Assembly (NCBI GenBank): GCA_963841105.1
Contig: CAWJCB010000034.1
Span: 310,001 to 374,000, forward strand
Direction: 5' to 3'
DNA length: 64,000 nt
Source of the DNA: VAZQ01 sp963841105
Lineage (GTDB): Bacteria > Pseudomonadota > Alphaproteobacteria > Rhizobiales > Xanthobacteraceae
Position 1 is the stretch's first letter. Each line of letters starts with the position of its first letter. The translations under genes and the position numbers were made by a program. The notes beneath the pieces were generated by a model. That model worked only from the letters and a program-made list of their open reading frames with translations, was not told the origin of the DNA and did no database searches. Positions 42,600-51,969 of the stretch are shown here, piece after piece.

Positions 42600-42785
42600 C
42601 TATCCCCTGATCAACCAGATAATCACGATCCCGATCACCGCGGACAAGATCCCGGCCACGCGCAGAGAAGTCTCCGGGCTCTCGATTGCGCTCGCAGCCA
42701 GCCGCTTCGCGGCGGCGGGAAAAGCCGCGAACAGCAGCCCTTCGATGACCAGCACCAGACCGATCGCAACGAGAAACTCGCCCAT
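42600..42785 (-). CDS. DUF2065 small membrane protein
   Basis: 61 residues with two hydrophobic helices (FLVAIGLVLVIEGLLFAAF and VAGILSAVIGIVIIWLIRG). Position between hflC and degP is typical across Proteobacteria. Function unknown, perhaps linked to HflKC or envelope proteolysis. Confidence 0.9.
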   Translation of the reverse strand: MGEFLVAIGLVLVIEGLLFAAFPAAAKRLAASAIESPETSLRVAGILSAVIGIVIIWLIRG

Positions 42786-42824
42786 ATCAGCGACACCGCC
42801 GCCCTGACGCTGAAGGTCCGACGC

Positions 42825-43769
42825 TTACCTCACTGCTGAGCCCGCGGAAGCCGGCGCTCCCGGCGCCGCGGCAGCGCCGGCGGGAGCCGACTCGCGCGGC
42901 TTGCCTGATGGATCGCTGAAGTACCGGAAGAAATCTGAATCAGGCTTGAGTAGCATGCGCGTGTCGTTCGAGCGCAGGCCGGCTTCATAGGCCTGCATTG
43001 AACGGTAGAACGAGAAGAACTCCGGGTCGCGCCCAAAGGCTTCCGCGAATATGCGGTTGCGCTCGGAATCGCCTTCGCCGCGGGTCTGCTCGCCCTTCGA
43101 TTGCGCCTCGGCGAGAAGCACCGTCACATCACGATCCGCCCTTGCCCGGATTTCCTGCCCGCGCTGCAAGCCCTGCGAGCGGAATTCCTGCGCTTCGCGC
43201 TGACGCTCGGTCTGCATGCGCTGATACACCGCCTGGCTGTTCTGCTCCGGCAGATCGGCGCGACGAATTCTGACATCGACTATGGAGATGCCGAAAGCCT
43301 GCGCCTCGTTGTCGAGTTGCTCGCGCACGCGCGCCATGAGATGCTCGCGTTGGTCACGCACCACCTGCGTCAGTGTTGCCTCGCCGAGCACGCGGCGCAA
43401 CGCGGAGTTAAGCAGAGTGGAAAGGCGTGAATTGGCGCCTTCCACGCTGCCGACCGATTGGTAGAATTTCAGCGGCTCCTTGATCCGATACCGCGCGAAA
43501 GCGTCGACCACGAGGCGCTTTTGATCGGAGGCGATAACTTCCTGCGACGGATTTTCCAGATCGAGGATGCGGTTATCGATAGCAATCACGGTGTCGATCA
43601 ACGGGATTTTGTAATTCAACCCCGGCTCGGTGACGATGCGTATCGGTTGACCCAACCGGACCACCAGCGCCTGCCGGGTCTGATAGACCGTGAACAGAGC
43701 GCCGTAGGCGACGATGAGCGCCACGATGATGAGCGCAGCCACCATGCCGCCGAATACGCCGAGCTTCAT
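42825..43769 (-). CDS. hflC: HflC, membrane protease modulator
   Basis: 314 residues: N-terminal membrane anchor (GGMVAALIIVALIVAYGALF), SPFH/prohibitin domain (about 20-190) and a helical coiled-coil region rich in Arg/Glu/Gln. It forms a complex with HflK around FtsH. The start overlaps the HflK stop (ATGA). An Ala/Pro/Gly-rich tail is slightly longer than in E. coli. Confidence 0.95.
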   Translation of the reverse strand: MKLGVFGGMVAALIIVALIVAYGALFTVYQTRQALVVRLGQPIRIVTEPGLNYKIPLIDTVIAIDNRILDLENPSQEVIASDQKRLVVDAFARYRIKEPLKFYQSVGSVEGANSRLSTLLNSALRRVLGEATLTQVVRDQREHLMARVREQLDNEAQAFGISIVDVRIRRADLPEQNSQAVYQRMQTERQREAQEFRSQGLQRGQEIRARADRDVTVLLAEAQSKGEQTRGEGDSERNRIFAEAFGRDPEFFSFYRSMQAYEAGLRSNDTRMLLKPDSDFFRYFSDPSGKPRESAPAGAAAAPGAPASAGSAVR

Positions 43770-44899
43770 CGCCCGCCTCCCGTCTGCGGCGCCGCCTGCG
43801 GGCGGCGCATGAGCTGGTCGAGCGGCAGATATGGGACGACGCCGCTCGAAGCCCCGGAATCCATGATGATCTTGTCGGTGCCTCCGAAGAGTCGTTCCAT
43901 GGTTTCCAGATACATGCGCTGCCGCGTGACCTCCGGCGCCTTCTTGTACTCCTCGTAAACCTTCAGAAACCGCGATGTTGCCCCCTTAGCCTCGGCGACC
44001 GTCTGCTCGCGATAGGCCTCAGCGTTCTGGATGGTTTGGGCGGCGCGGCCGCGCGCCTCCGGAACGACCTTGTTGGCGTAGGTCTGAGCCTCGTTTTGCG
44101 ATCGCTCGAGATCGGCGCGAGCGGCCTGCACGTCGCGAAACGAATCGATCACCTGCGAGGGCGGATCGACCTTTTGCAACTGCACCTGCGTTACCTGAAT
44201 GCCGGCACCATATTTATCGAGCGTTGACTGCATGAGCTCGTGCACGCCGGTTTCGATATTCTGTCTTGCGCCGGTCAGGATCGGTTGGATGTTGGAGCGG
44301 CCAACAATTTCACGCATAGCGCTTTCCGCAACCGCCTTCACCGTACCTTCGGGCTGCTGAATGTTGAACAGATACTCGCCTGCCCCGTCGGGCTTGACCA
44401 GCCAGAACACCGAGAAATCGACGTCCACGATGTTCTCGTCTCCAGTGAGCATCAAACTTTCCTCCGGCACGTCTCTTACGGTCGTGCCTCGGCGCAAATC
44501 CTCAACGAGTCGCATGCCAATATCAATACGGTTGACGCGCGTGACTTTTGGCGTGAGCACCGACTCGATCGGGTATGGCAGGTGGTAGTTGAGGCCCGGC
44601 TTGGCATCGCGCACATATTTGCCAAAGCGGAGCACCACGCCGAGCTCATCCGGGTTGACGCGAAAGAACCCCGACAATCCCCAGATGGCGATTGCCGCAA
44701 GCACGATCAGGCTCAGTCCTTTGCCTCCCAGATTGCCGCCCGGCAGGATATTGCGCAGCTTGTCCTGGCTGCGCCGAAGAAATTCCTCGAGGTCGGGTGG
44801 CGTAGACCCCGATTGTTGCGGTCCGCTACCCCACGGACCCTTGCCCCCTCCCCCTCCTGATCCCCAGGGACCCCCCCCCTGATTGCTCCACGGCATCAA
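43766..44899 (-). CDS. hflK: HflK, membrane protease modulator
   Basis: 377 residues: Gly-rich cytoplasmic N-terminus, one membrane span (GLSLIVLAAIAIWGLSGFF), SPFH domain beginning NPDELGVVLRFGKYVRDAKPGLNYHLPYPI, coiled coil and a short tail. It forms a ring with HflC that regulates FtsH. Coupled to hflC. Confidence 0.95.
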   Translation of the reverse strand: MMPWSNQGGGPWGSGGGGGKGPWGSGPQQSGSTPPDLEEFLRRSQDKLRNILPGGNLGGKGLSLIVLAAIAIWGLSGFFRVNPDELGVVLRFGKYVRDAKPGLNYHLPYPIESVLTPKVTRVNRIDIGMRLVEDLRRGTTVRDVPEESLMLTGDENIVDVDFSVFWLVKPDGAGEYLFNIQQPEGTVKAVAESAMREIVGRSNIQPILTGARQNIETGVHELMQSTLDKYGAGIQVTQVQLQKVDPPSQVIDSFRDVQAARADLERSQNEAQTYANKVVPEARGRAAQTIQNAEAYREQTVAEAKGATSRFLKVYEEYKKAPEVTRQRMYLETMERLFGGTDKIIMDSGASSGVVPYLPLDQLMRRPQAAPQTGGGR

Positions 44900-45059
44900 C
44901 TGTCTCCTCGCTGCGCCCGCACAAGAGGGGTGGCGCTGTCGAGCGGGGTTATAGGTGAGGCGTCACCCGGTTACAACGCGACAGGCGGCCATGCGGCACG
45001 GCAACGCATGCATCCACGAGGGTCGTTTCGCTCTCCTCGGGTAGGGCTTTTGCTGAAAC

Positions 45060-45854
45060 TCACACCGCAACCTTCGCCTTGATGTGCGGGTGCGGCTGAT
45101 ATCCTTCGAGCGTGAAATCCGCGTAGCGGAACGCGAGCAACTCCGTCACCGAGGAGCTCAGGATCATCTTGGGAAGCGGGAGCAGCGGGCGGGTGAGCTG
45201 CATGCGAGCCTGCTCCAGATGATCGACGTAAAGGTGTGCATCGCCCAGGGTGTGGACGAACTCGCCTGGTTGCAGTCCCGTCACCTGCGCCACCATCAGA
45301 GTGAGCAACGCGTATGAGGCGATGTTGAATGGCACGCCGAGGAAAACATCGGCGGAGCGCTGATAGAGTTGGCACGACAGCCTTCCATCGGCGACATAGA
45401 ACTGGAACAGGCAGTGACACGGGGGTAGCGCCATCTTGCCGACATCCGCCGGATTCCAAGCCGTAACGATCAGCCGGCGCGAATCGGGATTGCGGCGGAT
45501 CTCGCTCACGACGTTCGCGATCTGATCGATAGTGCGGCCATCCGACGCCGGCCACGAGCGCCATTGCCGCCCGTACACCGGACCAAGCTCGCCATTGCCG
45601 TCCGCCCACTCGTCCCAGATGGTGACCCCGTGCTCGTTAAGAAATCGCACATTGGTGTCGCCGGCGAGAAACCATAGGAGCTCATAAATGATCGACTTGA
45701 GATGCAGCCTCTTGGTCGTCGTGAGCGGGAAGCCGGCCTTGAGATCGAAACGCATCTGATGGCCGAAGATCGAGCGCGTACCGGTACCGGTGCGGTCGTG
45801 CTTGGCCGTGCCGCCGGCCAAGATCCGTTGCATGAGATCGTGGTATTGCTGCAT
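45060..45854 (-). CDS. thyA: Thymidylate synthase
   Basis: 264 residues, exact family length. dUMP to dTMP with methylenetetrahydrofolate. The catalytic Cys is in LPPCHCLFQFYV (CHC), with the substrate site YQRSADVFLGVPFNIASYALL. The usual folA between thyA and hflK is absent; only 160 bp of noncoding DNA lies there. Confidence 0.97.
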   Translation of the reverse strand: MQQYHDLMQRILAGGTAKHDRTGTGTRSIFGHQMRFDLKAGFPLTTTKRLHLKSIIYELLWFLAGDTNVRFLNEHGVTIWDEWADGNGELGPVYGRQWRSWPASDGRTIDQIANVVSEIRRNPDSRRLIVTAWNPADVGKMALPPCHCLFQFYVADGRLSCQLYQRSADVFLGVPFNIASYALLTLMVAQVTGLQPGEFVHTLGDAHLYVDHLEQARMQLTRPLLPLPKMILSSSVTELLAFRYADFTLEGYQPHPHIKAKVAV

Positions 45855-45938
45855 AGGTCCGGGTTCAAAGCACAGTTCGAAGCGACAAGGGCCGGCGCGG
45901 CGGCAATCGCCCGTCGCTCTTAGGAGGTGATACCGACC

Positions 45939-47444
45939 CTACTCGACAAAGACCTCGTCGCGCCGGCGGCGCACCTTGGGCATCGCTGCGACGAGGAGCA
46001 GAATTATTGCAGTGGTGAGCAACACGGCGGATATCGGCCGTGTGAAGAACACCGACGCATCGCCGCGGGCGATCAGCATGGCGCGGCGCAGGTTCTCCTC
46101 CATCAGCGGCCCGAGCACAAAGCCGAGCAGCAAAGGGGCCGGCTCGAAGTCGTGCTTGACCAGCCAAAATCCGATGATGCCAAAGATCGCCGCGATCGTC
46201 ACGTCGGTTGGAGAGTTGTTGATGGAATAAATGCCAATGCAACAGAACACGATGATGGAGGGATACAGCAGACGGTATGGTACCCGCAGCAGACTGACCC
46301 AGACGCCGACGAGCGGCAGGTTGATGACGACCAGCATCAAGTTGCCAATCCACATGGATGCAATCATGCCCCAGAACAGCTCGGGCTGCTTGGTCATGAC
46401 TTGCGGGCCCGGCACGATGCCGTGAATGGTCATGGCCCCCACCATGAGGGCCATCACCGCGTTCGGTGGAATGCCAAGGGTGAGCAGCGGGATGAACGAA
46501 GTTTGCGCCGCGGCGTTGTTGGCGCTTTCCGGCGCGGCAACCCCCTCGATGGCGCCACGTCCGAAGCGCGACGGGTCCTTGGCCATCTTCTTCTCGAACG
46601 TGTAGGCGGCAAACGACGCGATCACCGCGCCGCCGCCCGGCAGAATTCCCAGGAGAGAACCCAGAAATGTTCCGCGCACGATCGCCCCCGACGAATCGAT
46701 CAGATCCTTGCGCGTGGGCATCAATCCCGTGATCTTCGCCTGCACGATGTCACGGCTCTCGGCAGGCAGCTCGAGATTGCGGATGATCTCGGCAAAACCA
46801 AACACGCCCATGGCAATATTGGCGAACCCGATGCCGTCCGCGAGCTCGGCAATATCGAAGGTCATGCGACCGGCGCCGGTTTCGAGGTCCGAGCCGATCA
46901 TCGAAAGAAGCAGCCCCGTGAGGACCATCGCAATTGCCTTGAGCACCGAGCCCTTGGCCAGCACGACCGCGAAGATCAAGCCGAGCACCATCAGGGAGAA
47001 ATACTCGGCAGGCCCGAACAACAAGGCGAGGCCGGTGAGCGGGGCTCCGAGCGCCGCGACGAGCACCGTGGCCACGCATCCCGCGAAGAAGGAGCCGATT
47101 GCCGCAATCGAGAGCGCGGGTCCCGCCCGGCCCTGCCGAGCCATCTGATGACCGTCCAGGCAGGTGATGACCGATGTGGCTTCTCCGGGGATATTGACCA
47201 GCACCGACGTGGTCGACCCGCCGTACTGCGCGCCGTAATAAATGCCGGCGAGCATGATGAGTGCGCCGACCGGTGGCAGCCCGAAGGTGATGGGCAGAAG
47301 CATCGCTATGGTCGCGACTGTTCCGATCCCCGGGAGCACGCCCACCAAGGTCCCCACCAGCGCGCCGAGAAGACAGAAAAGGACATTGTACGGATTGGAA
47401 GCGACGTGAAAGCCCATCCACAGGTTCGAGAGAAGTTCCGACAT
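45939..47444 (-). CDS. tctA: Tripartite tricarboxylate transporter large permease
   Basis: A 501-residue, 12-helix permease. Signature blocks LVGVLPGIGTVATIAMLLPITFGLPP and YGAQYGGSTTSVLVNIPGEATSVITCLDGHQMARQGRAGPAL. It takes up citrate-like or other organic acids handed over by a TctC/Bug binding protein. No binding-protein gene adjoins this pair; several lie at 56-62 kb. Confidence 0.95.
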   Translation of the reverse strand: MSELLSNLWMGFHVASNPYNVLFCLLGALVGTLVGVLPGIGTVATIAMLLPITFGLPPVGALIMLAGIYYGAQYGGSTTSVLVNIPGEATSVITCLDGHQMARQGRAGPALSIAAIGSFFAGCVATVLVAALGAPLTGLALLFGPAEYFSLMVLGLIFAVVLAKGSVLKAIAMVLTGLLLSMIGSDLETGAGRMTFDIAELADGIGFANIAMGVFGFAEIIRNLELPAESRDIVQAKITGLMPTRKDLIDSSGAIVRGTFLGSLLGILPGGGAVIASFAAYTFEKKMAKDPSRFGRGAIEGVAAPESANNAAAQTSFIPLLTLGIPPNAVMALMVGAMTIHGIVPGPQVMTKQPELFWGMIASMWIGNLMLVVINLPLVGVWVSLLRVPYRLLYPSIIVFCCIGIYSINNSPTDVTIAAIFGIIGFWLVKHDFEPAPLLLGFVLGPLMEENLRRAMLIARGDASVFFTRPISAVLLTTAIILLLVAAMPKVRRRRDEVFVE

Positions 47445-47462
47445 CAGTCACTCCACCCGGAA

Positions 47463-48146
47463 TCAGAAGTGAGGCCAGAGCTGGAACGGCAGATTGAGCA
47501 GATAAACGAACAGGAGAACGCAGAACAGCGTCATCGCCGCTGCTGCCAGGAGACTTTCTATCCAGCGCATCTCAGTCGATCCCAGGATCGAGATCATGAA
47601 TGCGAGAAAGGTTGCGGGCACCAAACCGAGCTGCGGCACGACGATGTGAATGCCGAAAAACGTCGCTGAGACGCCGCGAATAGTGGCAGCGAAGGCGAGA
47701 ATGGCGATAATGACCATCGCAGGACCGCGGATCTTATACTTCTCTATCGCCGGCCCCTCGGAAAAAATCCCACCAACGGCAACAATGGCTCCAATCGCTG
47801 CGAGCACAAAAGAGAAGAGCCTCGGCGCGGTTCCCGGGCCGAAAGCAAAACCGCGTTGACCAGGCAAATCAGCGGAAGCGATCAAGGCTAGTGTCGCCAA
47901 GGCAACCAGCGCCAATCCACCATAGAAATCCCGCGGGTTGGGGACGGGCAGCAACCCGACCGCTACGGCAACTCCGACAAGGCCGGTAGCACCCCCCAGG
48001 AACCTCGGGATGGTGGTGCTCGGCACCTCAAAAGCATACACCAACAGCAGAAGGCCAATGACGGCAATAACCGCTCCGCCGACCAGATTGTGCGTACGGA
48101 TTTGGAATCCCGTCCCCTTGGGAGACGGCGTCACGCCTTCGGACAT
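47463..48146 (-). CDS. tctB: Tripartite tricarboxylate transporter small permease
   Basis: About 227 residues, four helices, DUF1468/TctB. Starts MSEGVTPSPKGTGFQIRTHN behind AGGAGGGAAC; an in-frame start 20 codons earlier has no ribosome site. Works with TctA, 18 bp downstream. Confidence 0.9.
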   Translation of the reverse strand: MSEGVTPSPKGTGFQIRTHNLVGGAVIAVIGLLLLVYAFEVPSTTIPRFLGGATGLVGVAVAVGLLPVPNPRDFYGGLALVALATLALIASADLPGQRGFAFGPGTAPRLFSFVLAAIGAIVAVGGIFSEGPAIEKYKIRGPAMVIIAILAFAATIRGVSATFFGIHIVVPQLGLVPATFLAFMISILGSTEMRWIESLLAAAAMTLFCVLLFVYLLNLPFQLWPHF

Positions 48147-48410
48147 GTTCCCTCCTGGACGCGCCCCGCACAATTGTGCCCTGAACCTGCCGTTCAGTTT
48201 GCACAACGCTCATTCGTAGCACAGTTGGCGGCCTGACGGGAAGCAAAGCCGGCGCGTTCCGGGACAACGAAAATGAGGCGCCGGCATTTCAAATCGGCGA
48301 GCCGCGCTGCGGCATAAATCCGCAGGCGTCAAGAGTTTGGCACCGCCGTTTGAACGGCAAGTCCTGTCGGCAGGTCCTTTCATCCTCTTTGCGTTACGCC
48401 TATATTGGGA

Positions 48411-48494
48411 GGGCCGGTGAAAGCCGGCTATGGCAATAAATGGCCGTCGGAATAAACCTATCGGACCCGGGGGCAGTACCCGGCGCCTCCACCA
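48411..48494 (+). ncRNA. ssrA: tmRNA, acceptor piece of a permuted two-piece ssrA gene
   Basis: Ends CGCCTCC-ACCA with encoded CCA (48491-48494), whose seven bases pair with the GGGGGCG start of the coding piece at 48577. The T-arm-like GACCCGGGGGCAGTACCCGG precedes it. The 5' limit is approximate. The order acceptor then coding is the alphaproteobacterial permuted arrangement. Confidence 0.85.
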
Positions 48495-48576
48495 TCAGGG
48501 GATCAGGAATCAGTAATCAGTAATCAGAAGCGGTCGAAATTCTGATTACTGATCACTGACTACTGATACCTGATAC
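48495..48576 (+). other. Intervening segment of permuted tmRNA, with internal inverted repeat
   Basis: 82 bp removed on maturation. ATCAGTAATCAGTAATCAG on the left mirrors CTGATTACTGATCACTGA on the right, forming a long AT-rich hairpin that would expose the two ends for processing. Each arm also has internal tandem copies of a 7-8 bp unit. Confidence 0.7.
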
Positions 48577-48800
48577 GGGGGCGAAACAGGATCGACGAGG
48601 GCGTAAAGGGCGCGCTTTTGCTCGGCATGGTTCCGCCGTTATCGGGCCAAACTCATAGTTGCAAACGACAACTATGCTCCGGTTGCCCAGGCTGCGTAAC
48701 GCGGTTTGGAATGCCGAATCTAAAGTCCTGAGGTCTTAGCAGCTTCAGGCGGGGTCCGGAGGCGCCTGGCAACAGAAGCCTCCACTTGATTTCTTCTGGA
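48577..48800 (+). ncRNA. ssrA: tmRNA, coding (messenger) piece
   Basis: Begins GGGGGCGAAACAGGATCGAC, the conserved tmRNA 5' end. The tag reading frame at 48661-48699 encodes ANDNYAPVAQAA and stops at TAA; this ends in the AA degron read by ClpXP and SspB. The 3' limit is approximate, near the hairpin GGAGGC...GCCTCC at 48761-48790. sspB follows on the same strand. Confidence 0.9.
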
Positions 48801-48910
48801 CGCGCAAGAGAGCGCTGGTCGCGCTAGTAGCGCCAAGAGTGCTGAGCGGTGTAATATTTGCATGTTGAGTCCATAGCTGTTTGCAGGCGAACAGAACAAC
48901 GGACGCTCTC

Positions 48911-49522
48911 ATGCCCATCGACCACATCCGATACGATTTGCTCGCCCAGGAGGCATTGCGTGGGGTTGTGCGCACCGTGCTGGGCGATGTCGCCAGGAAC
49001 GGCCTGCCCGGCGACCACCATCTCTACATCTCATTCGATACGCACGCGGAGGGGGTGCGCCTGTCGCCGCGAATGCTCGCGCAGTACCCAAAGGAGATGA
49101 CGGTGGTGCTGCAGCATCAGTTCTGGGACCTTGTCGTCAACGAGGACGGCTTTGAGGTCGGATTGTCTTTCGGCGGCATCCCCGAACGGCTCTCGGTCCC
49201 CTTCGCGTCCATCACAAGTTTTTTCGATCCATCGGTACAGTTCGGTTTGCGCTTCGAGCAAAGCGACGGCGTCGTCGATGAGGAGGAACACAAGGGCGGC
49301 GACACGACTTCCGCCAACGATCGCGCCGGCAAGCGGCCGGCGGCAGAACGTCGGTCACGCACGCCGGCTAAGATCACCACTCCTGCACCTGCCAATCCTG
49401 CACCTGCCAATCCGGCGCCGGCTCCCAAAACGACCAGTTCCGAACCAACTGTGCCGGACGGCGCCAGCAAACCCGAGACTGGCGCCGAGGTCGTACGGCT
49501 GGATCGCTTCCGCAAGAAGTAG
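48911..49522 (+). CDS. sspB: SspB, ClpXP adaptor for tmRNA-tagged proteins
   Basis: 203 residues. An SspB-alpha domain (residues 1-120) starts MPIDHIRYDLLAQEALRGVV; the peptide-binding groove lies in DHHLYISFDTHAEGV and EMTVVLQHQFWDL. The Ala/Pro-rich linker ends in the ClpX-binding motif GAEVVRLDRFRKK. It delivers proteins tagged by the adjacent tmRNA to ClpXP. The start is the conserved MPID, not the longer in-frame start. Confidence 0.92.
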   Translation: MPIDHIRYDLLAQEALRGVVRTVLGDVARNGLPGDHHLYISFDTHAEGVRLSPRMLAQYPKEMTVVLQHQFWDLVVNEDGFEVGLSFGGIPERLSVPFASITSFFDPSVQFGLRFEQSDGVVDEEEHKGGDTTSANDRAGKRPAAERRSRTPAKITTPAPANPAPANPAPAPKTTSSEPTVPDGASKPETGAEVVRLDRFRKK

Positions 49523-49622
49523 GCCAGCTGCGGGACCGGCTGCAGAGCAATCGAGGACGGTTGAGCACTCGGGTGCGCACGGTTCCACGTACCTCCAATT
49601 CCTCGCGTCTTAGGCGTTGAGC

Positions 49623-51042
49623 ATGGGCACGCACAACGAAAGCTCACGTACCGCAAGCACCCGGACGGAGAGCGACAGTTTTGGTCCGATCGAGGTGCCT
49701 GCCGATCGGCTTTGGGGCGCGCAGACGCAGCGCTCCTTGCAGAATTTTCGGATCGGCGAAGAGCGGATGCCGCAGTCGATCATTCGTGGCCTGGGACTGA
49801 TCAAACAGGCGGCGGCTGAGGTCAACCATCGCCTCGGGCTCCATCGACAAGACGCGCGCGGAGGTGATCGCGCGGGCGGCAGACGAGGTGGCCAATGGCG
49901 AGCTCGCTGATCATTTTCCGTTGCTGGTATGGCAAACCGGCTCGGGTACCCAGACCAATATGAACGTCAACGAGGTGATTGCAGCGCGCGCAAACGAAAT
50001 GCTGGGGGGCAAACGCGGCGACAAGGCCCCCGTGCATCCCAACGACCACGTCAATATGAGCCAATCCTCAAACGATAGCTTTCCTACGGCGATGCATGTC
50101 GCGGCCGTCGAGGAAATGACGTATCGGCTTCTTCCGGCGCTCGCGCATTTGCAACAAGCGCTGGAAGAAAAGGCCAACGCGTTTACGCATATCGTCAAGA
50201 TCGGCCGCACCCATACACAGGATGCAACCCCCCTCACCCTCGGCCAGGAGTTCTCAGGCTATGCCGCGGCGGTCAAGCATGGGCGCGCTCGGCTCGACGC
50301 CGCCATAAGAGAGCTCTATCCGCTTGCCCAAGGCGGCACGGCCGTGGGAACCGGGCTCAATGCCAAGCCGGAATTTGCGAAGCTCATGGCCGAGCGCATC
50401 GCCGAGCTTACGCAGCTTCCTTTCGTGACAGCACCCAACAAGTTCGAGGCGCTTGCTTCGCATGATGCGATTGTGTTCGCGCAGGGGGCGCTCGCCTCCG
50501 TTGCAACCGGCTTGTTCAAGATTGCAAATGATATTCGCCTTCTCGGCTCCGGCCCGCGATCCGGGCTGGGCGAATTGTTGCTGCCAGAGAATGAGCCGGG
50601 CTCCTCGATCATGCCGGGGAAAGTCAATCCCACGCAGTGCGAGGCGCTCACCATGGTTTGCTGCCAGGTTTTCGGCCAGCAGACCACGGTGACGATCGCC
50701 GCCAGTCAGGGCCATTTCGAACTCAACGTCTACAAGCCGGTCATCGCCTACGCCATCCTGTCGTCGATCAGGCTTCTCGCCGACGCCGCGGCATCGTTTA
50801 CGGATAAATGCGTGAGCGGCATCCGCGCCAACGAGGCGCGCATCAACGAATTGACGCAGAAATCGCTGATGCTGGTAACCGCCCTCGCCCCCACAATCGG
50901 CTATGACCGCGCCGCCGCGGTTGCCAAAGCCGCGCACGCTAATGGAACCACATTGCGCGACGAAGCGGTTCGGCTCGGCTATGTCTCTGCGGAGGATTTT
51001 GATAGGCTCGTGCAGCCAGATCAAATGGTGCGGCCGCGGTGA
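49623..51042 (+). pseudogene. fumC: Fumarate hydratase class II, interrupted by a +1 frameshift
   Basis: A TCA-cycle enzyme, fumarate to malate. The first 75 codons (ESDSFGPIEVPADRLWGAQT, RSLQNFRIGEERMPQSI) are in one frame and the rest, from SIDKTRAEVIARAADEVANG, in the next; an extra G in the run GGG at 49835-49837 explains it. All motifs are present downstream: WQTGSGTQTNMNVNEV, SSNDSFPTAMHVA, GRTHTQDATPLTLGQE and GSSIMPGKVNPTQCEA. The C-terminus is intact. Given the otherwise perfect conservation, a sequencing error is as likely as a real lesion. Confidence 0.85.
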
Positions 51043-51174
51043 TCTGTCCGAACCATGGACCGGATCAAGGCGACGCAGACGGTCGCGCCGGCGGGGTCAA
51101 CGTCGAGCCCAGGCATCCAGGATGCCGCCGCTGCCAATGCGATGACGCTCGCCGCCTCCGAATAGATGCGCTGC

Positions 51175-51489
51175 TCAGGAGCTTGAGCCGAATCCCTTGA
51201 AGTCGCCCATCTTGAAATCGCCGATCTTGAAGTCGCCCATCTTGGGTAGAAGCTTCTGAGCCATCTCCGCCAGCTGCTTCGCCTGGGCTGTGAGTATCTC
51301 GGTTTGCTCGCGCATGTGGGTGGTGGTGAGCTCGACCACTTCCGAGGGGGACTTGGCGCCCTGCAGCTTGCGGAAATATTCAAACGCGGCGTGGGTATTG
51401 GTCGCGGCAAATTCCATGATCTTGGCGTTGTAATCTCCGCTGGCCTGCATGGCAGTCCTCATCAGGTCAGTTGCGGCTTTATCCGGCAT
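51175..51489 (-). CDS. Phasin family protein
   Basis: About 104 residues, a helical phasin_2-type domain (TDLMRTAMQASGDYNAKIMEF, then MREQTEILTAQAKQLAEMAQ) that coats polyhydroxyalkanoate granules. Odd C-terminus: the repeated hexapeptide GDFKIGDFKMGDFKG then a serine run. The start is the ATG of MPDKAATDL; the ORF is longer upstream but with poor sequence. Confidence 0.85.
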   Translation of the reverse strand: MPDKAATDLMRTAMQASGDYNAKIMEFAATNTHAAFEYFRKLQGAKSPSEVVELTTTHMREQTEILTAQAKQLAEMAQKLLPKMGDFKIGDFKMGDFKGFGSSS

Positions 51490-51769
51490 GACGCTCACCC
51501 TCCACCTCTGGTCCACTCCCGCGATACCGACATGCGGCACCATTTACGAATGGTTGCACACCGGGCGACGTTGGTCGAGCCCATGGCAAAACGGCCGCGA
51601 GTTGCCGGTGGGGCAGGCCGCCCGCGGGGGCCGGACTGCGATCTCGTTAGCGAGATACCCGAAAGCCACACCCGGACAATCTTGTTGCTTGCGCTCACAA
51701 GCGACGAGCACGGCTCTGGAATTCTGCTAATCTGGCTGCTGCGGGGTTGATCGATCGGGGGATCGTGTC

Positions 51770-51892
51770 ATGTGGCTTGTTTTTTACGTTGCGACCATTG
51801 CGTCGCTGAGCGCCTTGAGCCTTCTGCCGACGCTGGCGCCTTTGGCGCCCATCACGACTGACGAGGACCGCAGCTCCAATATTGAACTCTGA
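51770..51892 (+). CDS. 40-residue membrane micro-protein
   Basis: One hydrophobic segment (LVFYVATIASLSALSLLPTLAPLAP) and a short acidic tail (TTDEDRSSNIEL). The ATG follows GGGGATCGTGTC. No family known to me; coding is uncertain. Confidence 0.4.
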   Translation: MWLVFYVATIASLSALSLLPTLAPLAPITTDEDRSSNIEL

Positions 51893-51969
51893 ATGCCCGG
51901 CAGAGGCCGGGCACTAAGCGCGGTGAATTTCAAGTCCTACACTGCTAGTCGCGCAGTTCGTGCGTTTTC

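Noticed and set aside
45927..47669. A 580-codon plus-strand frame opposite tctA and tctB
   Set aside because: The product is His/Arg/Asp-rich with no family pattern and mirrors the codon bias of tctA.
48495..48576. Repeated ATCAGTA units as a possible CRISPR or iteron array
   Set aside because: The units are very short, unspaced and form one hairpin; they lie inside the tmRNA intervening segment.
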